From NCBI GenBank assembly GCA_023391015.1, contig JAEWBT010000133.1, positions 1 to 18,038 on the forward strand: 18,038 nucleotides of DNA. The letters run 5' to 3'. Positions 5,504 to 12,831 of the stretch are shown here, piece by piece. The notes below the pieces were generated by a model, which was not told where the DNA came from, ran no database searches, and was given only the letters and a program-made list of their open reading frames with translations. A program made the translations under genes and the position numbers. Source of the DNA: Bacteroidota bacterium (lineage in GTDB: Bacteria > Bacteroidota > Bacteroidia > Chitinophagales > Chitinophagaceae). The stretch's first letter is position 1, and every line of letters starts with the position of its first letter.

Positions 5504-6991
5504 ATGTCTACAGATATTGTTTTAATTGGCGCGGGGATCATGAGCGCCACCCTCGGCACGCTGCTGCAGGAGCTGGATCCCACCCTGCGCATCCGCATCT
5601 ACGAACGCCTCGGCCGTGCCGCTGCTGAATCGTCTGATGCCTGGAACAATGCCGGCACCGGCCACTCCGGCTTTTGCGAAATGAACTATACCCCCATGCT
5701 GCACGACGGCACGGTGGACACCCAAAAGGCCGAAACCGTGGCCGAAGCGTTTGAGATTTCGCGTCAGTTTTGGGCCAGTCTGGTGCGCGAGGGCGCTATC
5801 TCACCTTCTTTTATCCGCTCGGTACCGCACTGCGCTTTTGTGTGGGGACCAGAAAACGTACAGTTTCTCCGCGCCCGCTTTGCGGCGATGAAACAACGTC
5901 CTTTGTTTGCGGAAATGCAATACACCGAAGACCGTGCTACGCTGGCGCAGTGGATGCCCTTGGTGATGGAAGACCGCGACCCGGCCGAGCTGGTAGCTGC
6001 CACCTGCATGCCCATTGGTACGGATGTGGATTTTGGCACCCTCACGCGTACCCTCATTACGCGCATGGAAGCCCGCGGCGCCGAGGTTTTTTACAATTAT
6101 GAAGTGCGCGACCTCCACCGTTTCAAAAACCGCGATATGCCCGACAGAGCCCCATTCTGGCAGGTGCGGGTGAAAAATCTGGAAGAAGAATTTCAGGAAA
6201 ATATTCAGGCGCCTTTCGTCTTTATCGGCGCAGGTGGCGGCGCGTTACACTTGTTGCAAGCGGCTGACATTCCGGAAGGAAAGCACTACGGCGGCTTTCC
6301 GGTGTCGGGGGAATGGCTGCGCTGCAAAAATCCGGAAGTCATTGCCCGCCACGGGGCCAAAGTGTATGGAAAAGCAGCCGTGGGCGCGCCACCCATGAGC
6401 GTTCCGCACCTTGATACGCGCAAGATTGAAGGCCATGATGCCCTGCTGTTTGGGCCGTATGCCGGTTTTTCTACTAAGTTTTTAAAACACGGCTCCTACC
6501 GCGACCTGCCGGCCAGCCTCCGGCTGGGCAATATCGTGCCGATGCTGGGCGCAGGCTGGCACAATATCCCGCTCACTAAATACCTGATTCAACAAGTTAT
6601 CCAATCCGACGCCGACCGCCTCAAAACCCTCCGCGATTATTACCCCGATGCGCGCGCCGAAGACTGGGAACTGGTGGTAGCCGGACAACGGGTGCAAGTC
6701 ATCAAAGCCGATGAGAAAAGCGGTGGCGTACTGGAATTTGGTACCGAGGTCATTAGCTCGGCGGATGGCAGTCTGGCGGCCCTACTGGGTGCTTCGCCGG
6801 GAGCCAGTACCGCGGCTAGCATTATGCTGAACGTGCTGGCAAAATGCTTTCCCCAAAGAATGGCTTCGGCGGAATGGCAACAAAAACTGAAAAGTCTGAT
6901 TCCTTCCTATGGTCAGAAGCTGGCCGATAATCCTGAACTATTGCAACGCCTGCGCCGGGAAACGTCGGATATATTGGAACTGGCAGGATGA
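5504..6991 (+). CDS. mqo: Malate:quinone oxidoreductase
   Basis: This 495-residue protein matches the Mqo family (PF06039), usually 490-550 residues. The FAD dinucleotide fold is at the N-terminus: DIVLIGAGIMSATLGTLLQEL (residues 4-24), with the acidic residue of strand two in IYERLGR. SSDAWNNAGTGHSGFCEMNYTP (43-64) is a highly conserved Mqo segment. GTDVDFGTLTR, FIGAGGGALHLLQ, GGFPVSGEWL and LFGPYAGFSTKFLK are further family motifs. The substrate/FAD C-terminal part contains VVAGQRVQVIK and ASPGASTAASIML. From family knowledge it is a peripheral inner-membrane enzyme that oxidises malate to oxaloacetate and reduces quinone, replacing or accompanying NAD-dependent malate dehydrogenase. It has its own gap on both sides, so it is probably a single transcription unit. 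The hairpin at 5470-5499 ends four bases before its ATG. Confidence 0.98.
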   Translation: MSTDIVLIGAGIMSATLGTLLQELDPTLRIRIYERLGRAAAESSDAWNNAGTGHSGFCEMNYTPMLHDGTVDTQKAETVAEAFEISRQFWASLVREGAISPSFIRSVPHCAFVWGPENVQFLRARFAAMKQRPLFAEMQYTEDRATLAQWMPLVMEDRDPAELVAATCMPIGTDVDFGTLTRTLITRMEARGAEVFYNYEVRDLHRFKNRDMPDRAPFWQVRVKNLEEEFQENIQAPFVFIGAGGGALHLLQAADIPEGKHYGGFPVSGEWLRCKNPEVIARHGAKVYGKAAVGAPPMSVPHLDTRKIEGHDALLFGPYAGFSTKFLKHGSYRDLPASLRLGNIVPMLGAGWHNIPLTKYLIQQVIQSDADRLKTLRDYYPDARAEDWELVVAGQRVQVIKADEKSGGVLEFGTEVISSADGSLAALLGASPGASTAASIMLNVLAKCFPQRMASAEWQQKLKSLIPSYGQKLADNPELLQRLRRETSDILELAG

Positions 6992-7063
6992 TTCCTGAAT
7001 AGCAACTTGAAAAAGCTTTCCTGCCCGGTCGGTTTCCGGAAAAATATCAAAACACAAATCCTC

Positions 7064-7399
7064 ATGAACAAGCCAAATCCTCCGGCTAGTGCCGAAAAAG
7101 ACCTGCACGCCGACCCCAACGACCGCACCGTGAACACCAACGGCGCCGATACCAATTATCCGCCTGAAATGGCCAACGAAGGTGGCTTTGGTTCGCCTTA
7201 TGGCGGCACCCAAACGCCGGATTCGCGCGAGCCCGACGGTGCGCAGACGCCCGCCAACCCGGATGCGGAAGGCAAGAGCAAAAAGCCCGGCGATCTGGGC
7301 GAAGAATATGGCTCTGAATCTTCTTACGGCGAAGCCCAAAGCGGTGGTAAAAAAGGCGAAAATTCCGGAACCGATGCCGCCGGAACCCCCATCCGTTAG
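7064..7399 (+). CDS. Small hydrophilic, probably disordered protein, 111 aa
   Basis: ATG at 7064 gives MNKPNPPASAEKDLHADPND. The frame extends to 7007 in an upstream stretch with no protein character, so the later ATG is preferred. The composition is dominated by Pro, Gly, Asn, Asp, Glu, Lys and Ser, with no hydrophobic core, no Trp and no signal peptide. Motifs such as GGFGSPYGGTQTPDSREPDG and GDLGEEYGSESSYGEAQSGG are low in complexity. It is likely intrinsically disordered. Codon use is like the neighbours, and it has its own terminator (7431-7467), which supports it being a real gene. I do not recognise a family. It could be a stress-related or hydrophilin-like protein, but that is only an inference from composition. 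A TTCCGGAA word lies 23 bp before the start and another lies inside the gene. Confidence 0.65.
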   Translation: MNKPNPPASAEKDLHADPNDRTVNTNGADTNYPPEMANEGGFGSPYGGTQTPDSREPDGAQTPANPDAEGKSKKPGDLGEEYGSESSYGEAQSGGKKGENSGTDAAGTPIR

Positions 7400-7430
7400 G
7401 CCGCCCGATAGGTGGGTCCAAAGACGTATC

Positions 7431-7467
7431 AGTTCCGGAAGACAATCAGGTTTTCCGGAACTTTTTT
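7431..7467 (+). terminator. Terminator built from an inverted pair of TTCCGGAA words
   Basis: AGTTCCGGAA (7431-7440) and TTCCGGAACT (7453-7462) form a perfect 10-bp stem with a 12-base loop, followed by TTTTT (7463-7467). It lies 32 bp after the stop of the small protein gene and just before the promoter of the methionine locus. Each arm is itself the window's over-represented palindrome. Confidence 0.88.
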
Positions 7468-7481
7468 AACGTGACGGCCCT

Positions 7482-7489
7482 TATCTTCG
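7482..7489 (+). promoter_or_regulatory. Probable -7 box (TATCTTCG) for the methionine locus
   Basis: TATCTTCG differs from TAnnTTTG at one base. It lies between the terminator at 7431-7467 and the riboswitch at 7519, where the locus promoter must be, and would start transcription near 7497. The -33 region is only T-rich (7461-7467). Confidence 0.45.
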
Positions 7490-7518
7490 CAGCCGCTCTT
7501 TTACTTTTTTCTGAAAGT

Positions 7519-7636
7519 GTTATCCAGAAAGGCGGAGGGATTAGACCCTGCGAAGCCTTAGCAACCCTTTACGTCTCCGACGTAAAGAAGGTGCTACATT
7601 CTACCGGTGATCGCCCCCGATTTCCGGAAAAATAAC
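7519..7636 (+). ncRNA. SAM-I riboswitch (S-box leader) of the methionine locus
   Basis: The segment carries the conserved S-box blocks in order: CCAGAAAGGCGGAGGGA (P1/P2 start), CCCTGCGAAGCCTTAGCAACC (P2/P3) and AAGGTGCTACATTCT (J3/4-P4). P1 is closed by GTTAT (7519-7523) and ATAAC (7632-7636). A P3-type variable hairpin is CTTTACGTC-tccg-GACGTAAAG-like (about 7566-7589). P4 is CCGG...ATCG-cccc-CGAT...CCGG. From family knowledge SAM-I aptamers bind S-adenosylmethionine and switch off methionine genes when SAM is plentiful. The fit to metH just downstream is perfect. No separate terminator hairpin with a T-run is obvious after P1, so control may act on translation initiation or by a structure I did not resolve. 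A TTCCGGAA word forms part of the P4 3' side. Confidence 0.92.
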
Positions 7637-7702
7637 CACTCGTTTCTATCTCTTTCCCTTTTGGAGATAGCATTTTCAGTTTTGAAATGTCCTTTTTCAA
7701 AA

Positions 7703-8758
7703 TTGAAACACACCGATTCTCTTTATAAAGCCCTTGCCAGCCGGATTCTTATCCTCGATGGCGCGATGGGCACCATGATTCAGCGCTACAAGCTGGATGA
7801 AGCGGCCTACCGTGGCGACCGCTTTGCCGACTGGCCCAGTCCGCTCAAAGGCAACAACGATTTGCTGTCGCTGACGCGCCCCGACATTATCGAGGCCATC
7901 CACCGGGAATACCTCGACGCCGGTGCGGATATTATTGAGACCAACACCTTTTCCGGAACCACCATTGCCATGGCCGATTATGGCATGGAAGATTTGGTGA
8001 TGGAACTGAACTACGAATCCGCCAAAATTGCCCGCCGCGTTTGCGATAGCTACACCGCTGCCAATCCCGGAAAGCCGCGCTTTGTAGCCGGCGCTATCGG
8101 CCCCACCAACAAAACAGCTTCGCTTTCGCCCGATGTAAATGATCCCGGTTTTCGGGCCGTGACGTTTGAAGATTTGCGCGTGGCCTACCGCCAACAGGCC
8201 GAAGCCTTGCTCGACGGCGGGGCTGATATTTTGCTCGTAGAAACCATCTTCGATACGCTCAACGCAAAGGCTGCCTTGTTTGCCATTGATGAACTGGCCG
8301 AGGAGCGGGGCGAAATCATTCCCATTATGGTTTCCGGAACCATCACCGACGCTTCCGGAAGAACGCTGAGCGGACAAACCGCCGAGGCCTTTCTGATTTC
8401 GGTTTCGCACCTGCCCTTATTGAGCGTGGGCTTTAACTGCGCGCTGGGTGCTTCGCAGCTGTTGCCTTATCTCGAAACGCTGGCCCACCATTCCGAATTT
8501 CATATCTCGGCTTATCCCAACGCCGGGCTGCCCAACGCTTTTGGCCAGTACGACGAAACGCCCGCCGACATGGCCGCGCAGGTGAAAGAATATCTGGAGA
8601 AAGGCCTTATCAACATTATTGGCGGCTGCTGTGGCACCACGCCTGCGCACATTCACGCCTTGGCCGAGTTGGCGAAGGATTATCAACCACGTAACGTAGG
8701 CCTCCCCAACCCCGGCCTCCCCAACCCCTCCGGAGGAGGGGCTTTAACCCCCGCTTAG
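7703..8758 (+). CDS. metH: Methionine synthase, homocysteine-binding module (split MetH, N-terminal half)
   Basis: The protein is the zinc-dependent homocysteine S-methyltransferase domain (PF02574), the first module of MetH as a separate gene. From the TTG at 7703 it reads (M)KHTDSLYKALASRILILDGAMGTMIQ. Then come GNNDLLSLTRPDII, ETNTFSGT and GAIGPTN. The three zinc cysteines are Cys246 in GFNCALG and Cys309-Cys310 in GGCCGTTP. It transfers the methyl group from methylcobalamin, bound to the partner protein at 9061, to homocysteine. The start is uncertain: the frame has no ATG upstream of the domain. A GTG at 7607 lies within the riboswitch and is unlikely. An ATG at 7687 is in another frame; one T fewer in the run at 7693-7697 would join it as MSFSKLKHTDSLYK. 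The last 20 residues (from VGLPNPGLPNP) are encoded by a repeat and are not part of the fold. Confidence 0.93.
   Translation: MKHTDSLYKALASRILILDGAMGTMIQRYKLDEAAYRGDRFADWPSPLKGNNDLLSLTRPDIIEAIHREYLDAGADIIETNTFSGTTIAMADYGMEDLVMELNYESAKIARRVCDSYTAANPGKPRFVAGAIGPTNKTASLSPDVNDPGFRAVTFEDLRVAYRQQAEALLDGGADILLVETIFDTLNAKAALFAIDELAEERGEIIPIMVSGTITDASGRTLSGQTAEAFLISVSHLPLLSVGFNCALGASQLLPYLETLAHHSEFHISAYPNAGLPNAFGQYDETPADMAAQVKEYLEKGLINIIGGCCGTTPAHIHALAELAKDYQPRNVGLPNPGLPNPSGGGALTPA
8699..8741. repeat. GC-rich repeat forming the 3' end of the metH N-terminal gene
   Basis: GGCCTCCCCAACCCC occurs twice in direct tandem (8699-8713, 8714-8728). The second copy runs into a hairpin, CCCCTCC-gga-GGAGGGG (8725-8741). 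It resembles the CCCCTCTCC/GGAGAGGGG hairpin at 8870-8890. Repeats of this type are usually intergenic; here the sequence is read as codons for GLPNPGLPNPSGGG. Confidence 0.75.
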
Positions 8759-8766
8759 CGCTTTGC

Positions 8767-8841
8767 TTTCCGGAAATCCAGCCTTGATTTTCCGGAAATT
8801 CAGGGTCATTTTCCGGAAATTAACCACTCCTTTTCCGGAAA
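8767..8841. repeat. Four phased TTTCCGGAAA palindromes, 21-22 bp apart
   Basis: Perfect palindromes TTTCCGGAAA lie at 8767-8776, 8789-8798, 8810-8819 and 8832-8841, with centre spacings of 22, 21 and 22 bp. Each is followed by T (TTTCCGGAAAT). The spacers differ in sequence, so this is not a simple tandem duplication. The sites face the same side of the helix. They begin 8 bp after the stop of the first metH gene. Confidence 0.92.
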
Positions 8842-8869
8842 TTTCTCAAACAAGTCCGCTAAGCTGTCA

Positions 8870-8890
8870 CCCCTCTCCTTCGGAGAGGGG
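8870..8890. repeat. CCCCTCTCC hairpin repeat
   Basis: CCCCTCTCC-ttc-GGAGAGGGG is a perfect 9-bp stem with a three-base loop, followed by CCGGGGGTGAGG. To my knowledge, closely similar hairpins (CCCTCTCC...GGAGAGGG with a GGGGTGAGG tail) are dispersed in many bacterial genomes. It is the second repeat type in the metH gap. Confidence 0.75.
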
Positions 8891-8943
8891 CCGGGGGTGA
8901 GGCTAACTCGCCAAGGGGTGAGGCCAAAACCCAAAATAGTAAA

Positions 8944-8967
8944 GATTCCCTTCGGGAATGACAAAAA
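8944..8967. repeat. Half copy of the TGACAAA palindromic element
   Basis: GATTCCC-ttc-GGGAATGACAAAAA matches the right half of the element at 3145-3218 (ATTCTGCC-tttc-GGCAGAATGACAAAA) in architecture. The left outer arm is missing. Confidence 0.55.
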
Positions 8968-8980
8968 GAATCACGATAGA

Positions 8981-9050
8981 AGCCGGAGGCTCCAATTGCC
9001 GAAGGCAGTCCAATTTCCCAAAGGGAAGTCCAATGCTGCAAAGCAGCGTC
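8981..9050. repeat. Tandem set of four hairpins with changing stems and GTCCAAT linkers
   Basis: Four small hairpins follow one another: AGCC-gga-GGCT, TGCC-gaa-GGCA, TTCCC-aaa-GGGAA and GCTGC-aaa-GCAGC. They are separated by the constant linker (GT)CCAAT, with the last ending GTCCAAC. Centres are at 8986, 9002, 9021 and 9041. The stems share no sequence but all stay paired, and the loop is always purine-only. The last stem ends 13 bp before the ATG of the second metH gene, so the set lies in that gene's leader. Confidence 0.85.
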
Positions 9051-9060
9051 CAACTAACCT

Positions 9061-11718
9061 ATGAAACACCTGAAGCTTTCCGGCCTCGAACCGCTCGTCA
9101 TCACGCCGGAGGCCAATTTTATCAACGTCGGGGAGCGCACCAATGTGGCGGGCTCTAAAAAGTTTTTGCGGCTGATCAAGGAAGGGCAGTTTGCCGAGGC
9201 GCTGGCCATTGCGCGCGAGCAGGTAGAAGGCGGCGCGCAGATTCTGGACGTCAATTTTGACGACGGCCTGCTCGACGGCAAGGCCTGCATGGTGAAGTTT
9301 CTCAACCTCATCGCCGCCGAGCCGGATATCGCCCGCATTCCGCTCATGATTGACTCCTCTAAATGGGCGATTCTGGAAGCGGGTTTGCAGGTGGCGCAAG
9401 GCAAATGTGTGGTGAATTCCATCAGCCTTAAAGAAGGCGAGGCCGTTTTTCTAAAGCAAGCCAAAGCCATCCGGCGCTACGGCGCGGCGGTGATTGTGAT
9501 GGCTTTTGATGAAGTGGGGCAGGCCGATAACTACGACCGCCGGTTGGAAATCGTGCAGCGCTCCTATGAATTGCTCACCCGGAACGCGCATTTTCCGGAA
9601 GAAGACATCATCTTCGATCTCAACATCTTTCCGGTGGCGACGGGTATAGATGAGCACCGCCAAAATGCCCTTGATTTTATCCGGGCTACGCGTTGGGTGC
9701 GCCAAAAATATCCGGCGGTTTCGGTGAGCGGTGGGGTCAGTAATGTGTCGTTTTCGTTCCGGGGAAATGATACTGTGCGCGAAGCCATGCACTCGGTTTT
9801 TCTCTACCACGCCATCAAAGCAGGGATGAATATGGGCATCGTGAATCCGGCGATGCTCACCGTGTACGACGAGATTCCGGAAGAATTGTTGACGCTGGTG
9901 GAAGATGTGATGCTCGACCGCCGCGCCGACGCCACCGAGCGTTTGCTGGATTATTCGGAGCGGCACAAATCCACCAAAAAAGAAAAGACCGAAGACCTGG
10001 CCTGGCGCGAGCAACCCTTGCAGGCGCGCATTACCCACGCGCTGGTGAAAGGCGACGACCGCTTTATTGAAGCCGACGCCGAAGAAGCCCGGCAGCAAGC
10101 CACCAAACCACTAGAAGTTATTGAAGGCCCGCTGATGACCGGCATGGGCGTGGTGGGCGACCTCTTCGGTTCCGGAAAAATGTTTTTGCCGCAGGTGGTG
10201 AAGTCGGCGCGGGTAATGAAGAAAGCCGTGGCCTACCTGCAACCCTTTATCGAGGCGGCCAAAGACCAGCGCCAGAAATCCAATGGAAAGATTCTGATGG
10301 CAACGGTAAAAGGCGACGTGCATGACATTGGCAAAAACATCGTGAGCGTGGTGCTGGGCTGCAACAACTACGAAATTGTGGACCTCGGTGTGATGGTACC
10401 GGCAGAAAAAATCATCCAAACGGCCTTAGACGAAAAGGTAGATATCATTGGGCTGAGTGGTCTTATCACCCCCAGCCTGGATGAGATGGAATACCTGGCT
10501 GAAGAGCTTTCGCGGCGCGAGCTGCAACTGCCCCTCCTGATTGGCGGCGCAACCACTTCGCGGGCGCATACGGCGGTGAAAATCTCGCCTAAATACCAGA
10601 ACGCGGTGGTGCACGTGGCCGATGCATCGCGGGCGGTGAATGTGGTGAGCGCCTTGCTGAGCAACCGGCGCGGCGAGTATCTGGCGGGCATTGAGGCGGA
10701 ATATGCGGGCGTGCGCGAAGGATTCCGGAAAGGGCTGGGTGCGAAAGAGTACATCTCGCTGGAAGAAGCACGGGCTGGAAAATTTCCAACCGACTGGGCG
10801 GCCACACCACCGGTTGCGCCGCAGCAGCCGGGCATTCAGGTCATTGAAAACCAGGACCTGGAAGCGCTGGTGCCTTTTATCGATTGGTCGCCGTTTTTCC
10901 GGAGCTGGGATTTGCACGGGCATTTTCCGAAGATTCTGCAAGATGCGCTGGTGGGCGAAAGTGCGCGGCAGCTGTATGCCGATGCACAGCGGATGCTGGC
11001 GCAGATGATTTCTGGAAAATGGGTTACTGCGAAAGCCATTTTCGGTATTTTTCCGGCACACGCCACGGCGGAGGATGACATTAAAGTAGCAGACGGCAAC
11101 CGGCATTTTACCTTCCACACCCTGCGGCAGCAACACAAAAAAGCCGCCGGTCAGCCGTATCTGGCCTTGTCTGATTTTATTCATCCGCAAAGCGAAACGG
11201 TACAGGATTATATCGGTGCGTTTTGCGTGAACACGGGCTTTGGCGCAGATGAAAAAGCGGCCCAATTTGCCGCTGCCAACGACGATTACAACGCCATTAT
11301 GGTGAAAGCGCTGGCCGACCGGCTGGCCGAGGCGTTTGCCGAATATCTCCACCAAAAAGTGCGGAAAGAAGCCTGGGGCTATGCTGCCGATGAAACCCTT
11401 GACAACGACGCCCTGATTGCCGAAAAATATGCTGGTATCCGGCCCGCGCCAGGCTATCCCGCCTGTCCCGACCATCAGGAAAAGCCTACGATTTGGAGCC
11501 TGCTGGGCGTGAAAGAAGCGATTGGCGTGGAGCTCACCGACAGCCTGGCGATGTGGCCCGCAGCGTCGGTTTCCGGATATTATTTTGCCCATCCGCAGGC
11601 CAAGTATTTTGGCGTGGGCCGCATCACCGACGAGCAGCTGGAAGACTACGCCCGGCGCAAGGGCGTATCCGTAGAACAAGCCCGCAAGTGGCTGCGCCCG
11701 AATCTTATCTCCGGGTGA
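9061..11718 (+). CDS. metH: Methionine synthase, folate/cobalamin/activation modules (split MetH, C-terminal part)
   Basis: The 885-residue protein holds modules 2-4 of MetH. The pterin-binding domain begins at the N-terminus with FINVGERTNVAG (20-31), then DVNFDDG and PLMIDSSKW. The cobalamin cap and Rossmann domains follow; the lower cobalt ligand is His421 in GDVHDIGKN, with GLSGLITPSLDEM and LIGGATTSRAHTA. The activation domain carries the SAM motif RPAPGYPACPDH (794-805) and ends after YFGVGRI. It takes methyl from 5-methyl-THF to cob(I)alamin and hands it to the homocysteine module encoded at 7703. Start ATG 9061 (MKHLKLSGLEPLVI) fits the family. Together the two chains are about 1,235 residues, near the length of single-chain MetH (about 1,230). 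Splitting at this linker is known in Bacteroidota. It has four TTCCGGAA words. It follows the first module by 302 bp of repeats and probably shares the riboswitch-controlled transcript. Confidence 0.97.
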   Translation: MKHLKLSGLEPLVITPEANFINVGERTNVAGSKKFLRLIKEGQFAEALAIAREQVEGGAQILDVNFDDGLLDGKACMVKFLNLIAAEPDIARIPLMIDSSKWAILEAGLQVAQGKCVVNSISLKEGEAVFLKQAKAIRRYGAAVIVMAFDEVGQADNYDRRLEIVQRSYELLTRNAHFPEEDIIFDLNIFPVATGIDEHRQNALDFIRATRWVRQKYPAVSVSGGVSNVSFSFRGNDTVREAMHSVFLYHAIKAGMNMGIVNPAMLTVYDEIPEELLTLVEDVMLDRRADATERLLDYSERHKSTKKEKTEDLAWREQPLQARITHALVKGDDRFIEADAEEARQQATKPLEVIEGPLMTGMGVVGDLFGSGKMFLPQVVKSARVMKKAVAYLQPFIEAAKDQRQKSNGKILMATVKGDVHDIGKNIVSVVLGCNNYEIVDLGVMVPAEKIIQTALDEKVDIIGLSGLITPSLDEMEYLAEELSRRELQLPLLIGGATTSRAHTAVKISPKYQNAVVHVADASRAVNVVSALLSNRRGEYLAGIEAEYAGVREGFRKGLGAKEYISLEEARAGKFPTDWAATPPVAPQQPGIQVIENQDLEALVPFIDWSPFFRSWDLHGHFPKILQDALVGESARQLYADAQRMLAQMISGKWVTAKAIFGIFPAHATAEDDIKVADGNRHFTFHTLRQQHKKAAGQPYLALSDFIHPQSETVQDYIGAFCVNTGFGADEKAAQFAAANDDYNAIMVKALADRLAEAFAEYLHQKVRKEAWGYAADETLDNDALIAEKYAGIRPAPGYPACPDHQEKPTIWSLLGVKEAIGVELTDSLAMWPAASVSGYYFAHPQAKYFGVGRITDEQLEDYARRKGVSVEQARKWLRPNLISG

Positions 11719-11727
11719 TTACAAATT

Positions 11728-11817
11728 GGGTGTCATTGCGAGCGAAGCGAAGCAACCTGCACAAAATATCTCGTTAGATGTGCAGGTTGCTTCGTCGTCC
11801 CTCCTCGCAATGACCCA
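11728..11817. repeat. Large palindromic repeat with GTCATTGCGAG ends
   Basis: The outer arms are GTCATTGCGAG (11732-11742) and CTCGCAATGAC (11804-11814). The inner arms CGAAGCAACCTGCACA (11748-11763) and TGTGCAGGTTGCTTCG (11779-11794) are a perfect 16-bp inverted repeat around a 15-base loop. Repeats with this outer sequence and a GCGAAGCGAAGCAA core are, to my knowledge, widespread across unrelated bacterial phyla. It occupies most of the 149-bp gap between metH and metF. Confidence 0.88.
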
Positions 11818-11867
11818 CGTTTTGTGTCCCACGTTTTATCCGTTGCTGAAACACTAACTACTACGCT

Positions 11868-12824
11868 TTGAAAATCACTGAACATATCGCCCGCGCCAAT
11901 GGCAAAACCTTGTTTTCGCTGGAGGTGATTCCGCCGCAAAAAGGCATTGGTATCAAGGATCTCTACAACAACATCGACCCCTTGATGGAATTTAAACCGC
12001 CGTTTATCGACGTAACCACTTCGCGGGAAGAATACGTGTATCTCGACAAAGGCAATGGCCTGATGGAGCGCCGCATCACCCGGATGCGCCCCGGCACGCT
12101 GGGCATCTGCGCGGCCATCCAGCACAAATACGGCGTGGACACGGTGCCGCATGTGCTTTGTGGCGGATTTTCCAAGGAAGAAACCGAATACCTGCTGGTG
12201 GATTGTCTGTACCTGGGCATCGACAATGTGATGGCCCTGCGCGGCGACCCCATGAAAGGCCAAAATCACTTTGAACCCACGTCGGGCGGCCATTGCCGGG
12301 CCATCGATCTGGTGCGCCACATGAACGATATTGGGCAGGGGGTGTACCTCAGCGGCGAGATTCCGTGCGAAGAAGCCAACCGGTTTTGCATTGGCATTGC
12401 CGGCTATCCGGAAAAACACATTGAAGCACCTTCTTTTGGCTACGACCTGCAAAAACTGGCGGAAAAAGTAGCTGCCGGTGCCGATTACATCGTAACGCAG
12501 ATGTTTTTCGACAACGCCAAATACTTTGATTTTGTGCGGCAGGTGCGGGCGCTGGGCATCACCATTCCCATCATCCCGGGCATCAAACCCATTGCCACCA
12601 AAGGCCATCTTTCCATGCTGCCCAAGACGTTTAAAATTGACCTTCCGGAAGACCTTATCCACGCGGTGGACGGTGCCAAAGACAACGTTGCCGTAAAGCA
12701 AATTGGCGTGGAGTGGGCCATTGCACAATGCAAAGAACTACTTCAGGCGGGTGTGCCGGTGCTGCACTTCTACTCGATGGGCAAGAGCGACAACATCCGG
12801 AAAGTAGCGGCGGCGATTTTTTAA
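11868..12824 (+). CDS. metF: Methylenetetrahydrofolate reductase
   Basis: The 318-residue protein matches MetF (PF02219; about 300-320 residues). It begins (M)KITEHIARANGKTLFSLEVIPPQKG at a TTG (11868-11870); no ATG is available near the family start, so TTG is the likely initiator. The catalytic Glu is in FSLEVIPP. DVTTSREE, VPHVLCGG, GIDNVMALRGDPMKG and HCRAIDLVRHMND are FAD/folate-site motifs. CIGIAGYPEKH, KVAAGADYIVTQMFFDN and PIIPGIKPI complete the barrel. It reduces 5,10-methylene-THF to 5-methyl-THF, the methyl donor used by the adjacent MetH. It lies on the same strand 149 bp after metH, separated by a large palindromic repeat, and probably belongs to the SAM-controlled unit unless that palindrome ends the transcript. 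Its stop is 7 bp from the stop of a convergent gene. Confidence 0.97.
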   Translation: MKITEHIARANGKTLFSLEVIPPQKGIGIKDLYNNIDPLMEFKPPFIDVTTSREEYVYLDKGNGLMERRITRMRPGTLGICAAIQHKYGVDTVPHVLCGGFSKEETEYLLVDCLYLGIDNVMALRGDPMKGQNHFEPTSGGHCRAIDLVRHMNDIGQGVYLSGEIPCEEANRFCIGIAGYPEKHIEAPSFGYDLQKLAEKVAAGADYIVTQMFFDNAKYFDFVRQVRALGITIPIIPGIKPIATKGHLSMLPKTFKIDLPEDLIHAVDGAKDNVAVKQIGVEWAIAQCKELLQAGVPVLHFYSMGKSDNIRKVAAAIF

Positions 12825-12831
12825 AAATCTT

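Noticed and set aside
7607..7702. GTG start at 7607 for the metH N-terminal module
   Set aside because: The GTG lies inside P4 of the SAM riboswitch, and the residues from there to 7702 are not similar to MetH N-termini.
10426..11679. Long minus-strand frame of 417 codons opposite the second metH gene
   Set aside because: A shadow produced by the GC-rich third positions of metH; the composition (Arg, His, Phe, Gly) is typical of antisense frames.
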